DNA of 19,625 nt from NCBI GenBank assembly GCA_905196835.1, contig CAJJWN010000051.1:1-19625 (forward strand), given 5' to 3'. This document shows positions 16,386 through 19,625 of the stretch, piece by piece. The stretch is from an uncultured Prevotella sp. (GTDB taxonomy: Bacteria > Bacteroidota > Bacteroidia > Bacteroidales > Bacteroidaceae). The translations under genes were made by a program, and so were the position numbers. The notes under the pieces were generated by a model. It was not told where the DNA came from. It searched no databases and saw nothing but the letters and a program-made list of their open reading frames with translations. Each line of letters begins with the position of its first letter. Positions within the stretch are counted from its first letter, which is position 1.

Positions 16386-16399
16386 GGTCGCTCGCTTAT

Positions 16400-16774
16400 T
16401 CAGGCTCGTGTACCGCTTAAAAGTACGGCAAGTTGCCGGTCGCAGAATTTGTCGTATTCCTCTTTGTCCGTACCGCTTTCGACGGCTCGGTCAATGACAT
16501 CGCCCAACTCGTCGAAGCATACTTCCTCATTGACGCACTCCGCACCGTTCTCTTTCAGCAGATATACCTCATAATAATCGGAGCCGTTGAGTGCGATAAC
16601 GACATTTCCGGCGTGCAACCGCCCGTTTACTTTAATCCGCAATGCCGGCAAATCCCGGAATACCGTAGCGACAAAATCGCCGATTCCCCACGACATAAGA
16701 ATGGGCATGGGTGTAAGTGATACCAATTGTTCTTTGATGGTCTGTGCGATGTGCATTACATACTCTTTATCCAT
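16400..16774 (-). CDS. Small acidic cytosolic protein, 124 aa, unknown function
   Basis: The protein starts MDKEYVMHIAQTIKEQLVSL and has no signal or membrane segment. The middle is predicted beta-rich (FVATVFRDLPALRIKVNGRL, NVVIALNGSDYYEVYLLKEN), followed by an acidic helix with VCFDELGDVIDRAVE and a basic C-terminus. I do not recognise a domain. It is the last of three small minus-strand genes, 33 nt after the 90-aa gene and just before a hairpin terminator. Such small proteins are commonly found beside parB-type genes in Bacteroidetes elements, but a function cannot be assigned. Confidence 0.7.
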   Translation of the reverse strand: MDKEYVMHIAQTIKEQLVSLTPMPILMSWGIGDFVATVFRDLPALRIKVNGRLHAGNVVIALNGSDYYEVYLLKENGAECVNEEVCFDELGDVIDRAVESGTDKEEYDKFCDRQLAVLLSGTRA

Positions 16775-16807
16775 AACTTTGATTTTTAATATGATTATTG
16801 ATTTATG

Positions 16808-17080
16808 TTAGTTGAACCATTCGGGGTTATCCTCTTTTAATTCCGTGATGAGTTCATCGTCCGGTAATTTGAGGGTTTTCGCATCGGTGAAAAAGAAAAC
16901 CTCGTCATATATTTGTTCGGCTTCCTTACTTGCAAAACCTTCGTTTTCGTCCTCGAAACTGCCCGGATGAAGTGCATCGAGCAGAGCGGTAGAGCCGATA
17001 AGTAATTCTTCACCTTCGTTGGATTTCACGATACGGCAGATGTAGATATTGCCGTCAAATTGTAGTTCTTTCGTTTTCAT
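16808..17080 (-). CDS. Small acidic protein, 90 aa, unknown function
   Basis: The product begins MKTKELQFDGNIYICRIVKS and is strongly acidic, with about a quarter Asp/Glu and a C-terminal EDNPEWFN. A beta-hairpin-like N-terminus is followed by helices. No signal peptide or known motif is seen. It starts 7 nt after the stop of the 91-aa gene, so they are co-transcribed and probably co-translated. The acidity could suggest a nucleic-acid mimic or a small partner protein; that is speculation. Confidence 0.7.
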   Translation of the reverse strand: MKTKELQFDGNIYICRIVKSNEGEELLIGSTALLDALHPGSFEDENEGFASKEAEQIYDEVFFFTDAKTLKLPDDELITELKEDNPEWFN

Positions 17081-17087
17081 ACATCTG

Positions 17088-17363
17088 TTATCTTAATGGG
17101 ATGTGTTTCCCGTGAGCCTTGAGGTATTCCATGATGCACTTCGCTTCCTCGTGCGATGCACGGTTGCGGTCGTCGTAGTTGCGTGTCTCGTCCGCCATGA
17201 CCACGATACACTCTTTTACCAACCTGTAAAGGCTTTGCTGCAGTGTGGGGTGCATTTCGGGGATAGCGGCTGCAAACCGTTTGGGGTTGAAGCCGTAATC
17301 GTTCACTGCCCTTTCCCAGTCTTTGGCGAGCTGGTACTCCTTGCTTTCCTTGATGTTGTCCAT
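17088..17363 (-). CDS. Small helical protein, 91 aa, first gene of minus-strand operon
   Basis: I chose the ATG at 17363 (MDNIKESKEYQLAKDWERAV). An in-frame ATG at 17453 would read through the leader hairpin and give an unlikely Arg/Lys-rich extension. The protein is helical and polar, with a conserved-looking NPKRFAAAIPEMHPTLQQSL, and ends in a basic tail (LKAHGKHIPLR). I do not recognise the family. Its leader carries the same hairpin as parB, so the two may be regulated together. It heads the operon with the 90-aa and 124-aa genes. Confidence 0.7.
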   Translation of the reverse strand: MDNIKESKEYQLAKDWERAVNDYGFNPKRFAAAIPEMHPTLQQSLYRLVKECIVVMADETRNYDDRNRASHEEAKCIMEYLKAHGKHIPLR

Positions 17364-17404
17364 AATCTTGAATTTTAATGATTTGTTTTTTTCTTCCCTC
17401 CGTT

Positions 17405-17426
17405 CGGTTCCTTTCTGTCGGAACCG
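17405..17426 (-). promoter_or_regulatory. 5' leader hairpin of the 91-aa gene (copy A)
   Basis: Minus-strand stem CGGTTCC / GGAACCG with the 8-nt loop GACAGAAA, preceded by AAAG and followed by AACGGAGGGAAG and an A-rich stretch down to the start codon. It closely matches the hairpin ahead of parB in stem, loop core (CAGAAA) and downstream GAGGGAA. No T-tract follows it, so it is not an intrinsic terminator. An RNA stability or binding element fits better. Confidence 0.65.
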
Positions 17427-17670
17427 CTTTGGGATTTTATGGATGCGGTACACGGTTGTCGGTACAGCTTCATACGGAAGGCTTTTCCTGCCAATTACTC
17501 TTTCTGAGGAAAGGAAGAATTTGCAGGAAATTCACTTTAAGCCGCCGGATCAAGCGCGACGGCCGACCTTTGCATCTGATAAAACCAAACCGGGGCTGAC
17601 AGGGGACGAAGCCGGGGAAACGCTATAAAAGGGAAGTTGAAAATGGTAAAAAAGAGAGGAAACGGAAGCT

Positions 17671-17757
17671 ATGAATGGAAGAAGGGCGGGTGGTGACGGG
17701 TTCGTCAGAAAGTTAGAAGAGGTACTTGGGTCCTTTGTCCGGAGCATACAAAAATGA
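17671..17757 (+). CDS. Possible 28-aa small protein
   Basis: An ATG preceded by GGAAACGGAAGCT opens a 28-codon frame (MNGRRAGGDGFVRKLEEVLG then SFVRSIQK) with a short amphipathic helix-like second half. It is opposite to the flanking genes and lies wholly in the intergenic stretch. Nothing confirms that it is expressed; it could equally be chance. Confidence 0.2.
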   Translation: MNGRRAGGDGFVRKLEEVLGSFVRSIQK

Positions 17758-17760
17758 ATA

Positions 17761-17789
17761 GAGGGCGGATTTCTCCCTCCCCCTATCCG
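17761..17789 (-). terminator. Weak hairpin downstream of parB
   Basis: Two alternative short stems can form: GAGGG/CCCTC (17761-17765 with 17775-17779) or CGGAT/ATCCG (17766-17770 with 17785-17789). On the minus strand the first is followed by TATTCATTTTTG. It is placed correctly to end the parB transcript but the stems have only 5 bp. Confidence 0.3.
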
Positions 17790-17807
17790 TTATGACAACA
17801 ACATTTG

Positions 17808-19541
17808 TCAGGCAGCTATTTCTTCCGCTTGCGGTTCGGTCTGTGCTTCCGCTTCGGGTTGCGGTTCATCGGGTTGTTCCGCTTCCTGCGTGGCTTGTTC
17901 CTGCAAAGCGGCTTTCTTTTCCTCGATGCGTTGGTGTCGCTTTTCGTACACTTCATTATATCCGTCTTGGATATTGGCAAGTTCTTCGGGCATATGCTTT
18001 TGAGCGAAGTCAAGCAACAGGGAGGCTGTGGCGTTGTTACCGAATGCGTCCTTGAAATTGGCAATCAGATAATCCCTGCGGATAACGGCTTTCTGCTTGG
18101 CGGTAAGGTTCTCGATGATGCGCATTTTGTCCTCGCTCGTAAGGTAGTAATAAGAGCCTTTATCTTCAATTCCCACCTCATTGAAATGCTCTTTGCGGAG
18201 TGAGGAGAGCAGGAAGAAATACACCATTTTCTCCTCGTCCTGCCCAAATTTGCGCTCTGACATATCGACCTCTAAAATCCGCTTTTTGGTGTCTTCAACG
18301 GTCTTTTCGAGGGCAATCTCCTTGTTGCGTTTGTCCTGCTTTTCCAACTTCTCGATAGGTGAAAGCGGCATTTTGGTTGCCGTACCGTTTGCGGTTGTAG
18401 CGGTATTTGCAACATAGCACAGTGTAATGTCGTTGCTCTCAATACGGAGATAGAGGGAGATTTCTCCTGCTTCGCTTCGGGTGCGGATTGCTTCGCATTT
18501 CTCGGTGTAGCCGTTCAATTTCTGCTCGTAATCCTTTACTGCTTCCTCGTATTCCTCGGTGGTATCGTAATCCTCTTTTTGAGGAGCTTGGGGGCATTCG
18601 GGGTATTTCGTTGCATAGGTTTTAAGACTTTCCACCTCGTAGCCTATAGCGGTAAGTCGGTCGACGACGGCTTCATTGTAATTGTAGCTTTCGTGGCAGA
18701 GGGGAACGGCAGGGTGCTGTTCCATGAGCCGCATAGCCTTTTCGGTAAGGTGCGATGTGTTCATTTCCACAAGACAAGCACGGTTGGCGCAATTTCCGCA
18801 ACTACCCTCACAGAATAACATCATGTTATTGGTATTGTGGGGACATGAAAGACAAAGGGTTTTGTCAAATGAATAGCGATTGAGGTCTGCGGTATATTGC
18901 CGTTCGATGCTCTGTGCCACCTCGGAGGCTTTCATGCCTCGCCAACTATTGTACTGCACCCCCTCTTTCAGATGTTGGTCGTACACCTCACGCTGTATCT
19001 CTTCCCCATAACGGCAGATTTCACTTGCCACGCTGATTGTGATTTCGTCCTGTTCCAACAGCACGGCGATTTCGGGTATCAAGGAAACGAATTTAAGTCG
19101 TGTACGGATATACGCTTCCGTCTTGCCGAACTGCACGGTCAAGGATTGGACATCGTGGCGACCGCTGTCTATGAGTTTTTGGTAGGCATTGGCTTCCTCA
19201 ATCGGGGTAACATCCTTGCGATGCAGGTTCTCGGTGATTGCCATTTCCTCGGCTGTCTCGTCTGAAATTTCCATGACGGTAGCCGGAATTTCCGCCAATT
19301 CAGCCATGAGGGAAGCACGGTATCTGCGTTCTCCAAAGACAATCTCGAAACGGTTGTCCGCAATAGGGCGCACACCGATAGGCTGAAGCACTCCCTGCTG
19401 ACGGATGCTCTCGGCAAGTTCCGCAAGGCTTGTCTCGTCAAAGTTCTTGCGTGGGTTGTAACTGCTCGACTGAATGTCTGCCAATGCTACCGATGTGATG
19501 TTCTTCTCTACTGCTTGAACTGCTGTTGTTGCCATAATCAT
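17808..19541 (-). CDS. ParB/Spo0J-family partition-type protein, 577 aa
   Basis: The N-terminal ParB/Srx nucleotide-binding fold is clear: SSYNPRKNF (residues 26-34), GVLQPIGVRPI, the signature GERRYRAS (70-77) and ENLHRKDVTPIEEA (104-117). A helix-turn-helix region follows (about 130-175, VQSLTVQFGKTEAYIRTRLK). A Cys cluster C230-x2-C233, C244, C248, C251, C256 matches the zinc-finger-like centre of plasmid/ICE ParB proteins. The C-terminal 45 residues are acidic, Glu/Gln/Pro/Ala-rich. At 577 aa it is longer than a chromosomal ParB (about 300 aa), as usual for accessory-element versions. A second ATG at 19535 (MATTAVQ) may be the true start. A ParA partner is not in the window. The likely role is maintenance of the element or control of its genes. 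Confidence 0.9.
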   Translation of the reverse strand: MIMATTAVQAVEKNITSVALADIQSSSYNPRKNFDETSLAELAESIRQQGVLQPIGVRPIADNRFEIVFGERRYRASLMAELAEIPATVMEISDETAEEMAITENLHRKDVTPIEEANAYQKLIDSGRHDVQSLTVQFGKTEAYIRTRLKFVSLIPEIAVLLEQDEITISVASEICRYGEEIQREVYDQHLKEGVQYNSWRGMKASEVAQSIERQYTADLNRYSFDKTLCLSCPHNTNNMMLFCEGSCGNCANRACLVEMNTSHLTEKAMRLMEQHPAVPLCHESYNYNEAVVDRLTAIGYEVESLKTYATKYPECPQAPQKEDYDTTEEYEEAVKDYEQKLNGYTEKCEAIRTRSEAGEISLYLRIESNDITLCYVANTATTANGTATKMPLSPIEKLEKQDKRNKEIALEKTVEDTKKRILEVDMSERKFGQDEEKMVYFFLLSSLRKEHFNEVGIEDKGSYYYLTSEDKMRIIENLTAKQKAVIRRDYLIANFKDAFGNNATASLLLDFAQKHMPEELANIQDGYNEVYEKRHQRIEEKKAALQEQATQEAEQPDEPQPEAEAQTEPQAEEIAA

Positions 19542-19586
19542 AAAATTTAATTGGTTGATATTTGTTTTGTTATTTTTCCCTCTTTT

Positions 19587-19610
19587 CGGTTCTTTTTTCT
19601 GCCTGAACCG
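19587..19610 (-). promoter_or_regulatory. 5' leader hairpin of parB (copy B)
   Basis: Minus-strand stem CGGTTC / GAACCG with the 12-nt loop AGGCAGAAAAAA, flanked by AAG upstream and AAAAGAGGGAAAAA downstream. It lies about 45 nt before the parB ATG, the same arrangement as at the 91-aa gene, where it is about 40 nt. The promoter itself must lie beyond the window edge. Confidence 0.65.
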
Positions 19611-19625
19611 CTTGAGGCTTACTGA

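Larger units (their letters stand above)
17427..17807. other. Intergenic stretch between parB and the small-gene operon
   Basis: About 380 bases with no confident gene on either strand. Open frames here are short and overlap in several phases without domain or codon support. No TAnnTTTG promoter box is found on the minus strand in it, so the start of the small-gene transcript is unexplained; a GACCTTTG at 17565-17572 is one base off on the plus strand. The right part holds the tentative 28-codon frame and weak hairpin described separately. Purine-rich runs and CCGGGG direct repeats occur near 17592-17620. Confidence 0.55.

Noticed and set aside
17364..17453. N-terminal extension of the 91-aa protein from an ATG at 17453
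   Set aside because: The added 30 residues would be encoded by the conserved leader hairpin and an A-rich leader, which looks untranslated and is shared with parB.
17323..17628. 101-codon plus-strand frame overlapping the leader of the 91-aa gene
   Set aside because: It starts inside that gene's coding region in antisense and crosses the hairpin; no ribosome site or motif supports it.

Overview
The window looks like the transfer module and adjoining backbone of an integrative and conjugative element (conjugative transposon, CTnDOT/Bacteroidales type) from a Bacteroidota host. The grounds are: a co-oriented run of proteins I recognise as TraG (C-terminus only), TraJ, TraK, TraL, TraM, TraN and TraO; exported proteins whose signal peptides end in the A-x-A-Q pattern common in this phylum; weak Shine-Dalgarno sequences; and a Bacteroides-type -7 promoter box (TACCTTTG). 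No rRNA, tRNA, CRISPR array, integrase, relaxase or insertion sequence is visible. The species cannot be told from this window.

Layout, + strand, 1-14436: one tightly packed transfer operon. It opens with the end of the VirB4-like ATPase TraG. Three exported proteins follow (848, 241 and 255 aa), then the VirB6-like TraJ, a 131-aa cytosolic protein, the VirB8-like TraK and the small membrane protein TraL. Next come a Dam-like adenine methyltransferase, the VirB10-like TraM, a second (beta-class) DNA methyltransferase, the VirB9-like TraN, TraO, a lipoprotein with a DUF1566/Fib_succ-type C-terminus, and a membrane-anchored coiled-coil protein ending in an RNA-polymerase-alpha-CTD-like fold. 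The last gene is the VirD4-like coupling ATPase. Gaps run from 4-nt overlaps to about 40 nt. The operon ends at a strong bidirectional terminator (14441-14482). TraP and TraQ of CTnDOT are not recognisable here.

Layout, 14483-16400: a cargo pocket. It holds a minus-strand YhcG/DUF1016-type PD-(D/E)XK nuclease gene, with its own promoter and an in-frame palindromic repeat. Beside it is a 5'-truncated, frameshifted relic of an AlbA/RecG-type ATP-binding regulator. A second hairpin terminator closes the pocket.

Layout, 16400-19625, minus strand: the maintenance backbone. A 577-aa ParB-family protein and, further downstream, three small conserved-looking proteins (91, 90 and 124 aa) are read leftward. 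The 91-aa gene and parB carry near-identical 5' leader hairpins, which suggests common post-transcriptional control of these two units. About 380 nt between them has no confident gene.

Taken together, the operon builds a Bacteroidetes type IV secretion channel and feeds it through the coupling protein. The two orphan methyltransferases are well placed to protect transferred DNA from restriction, and ParB probably serves element maintenance. The least explained parts are the alpha-CTD-like membrane protein next to the coupling protein, the 848-aa exported protein, and the duplicated leader hairpin.
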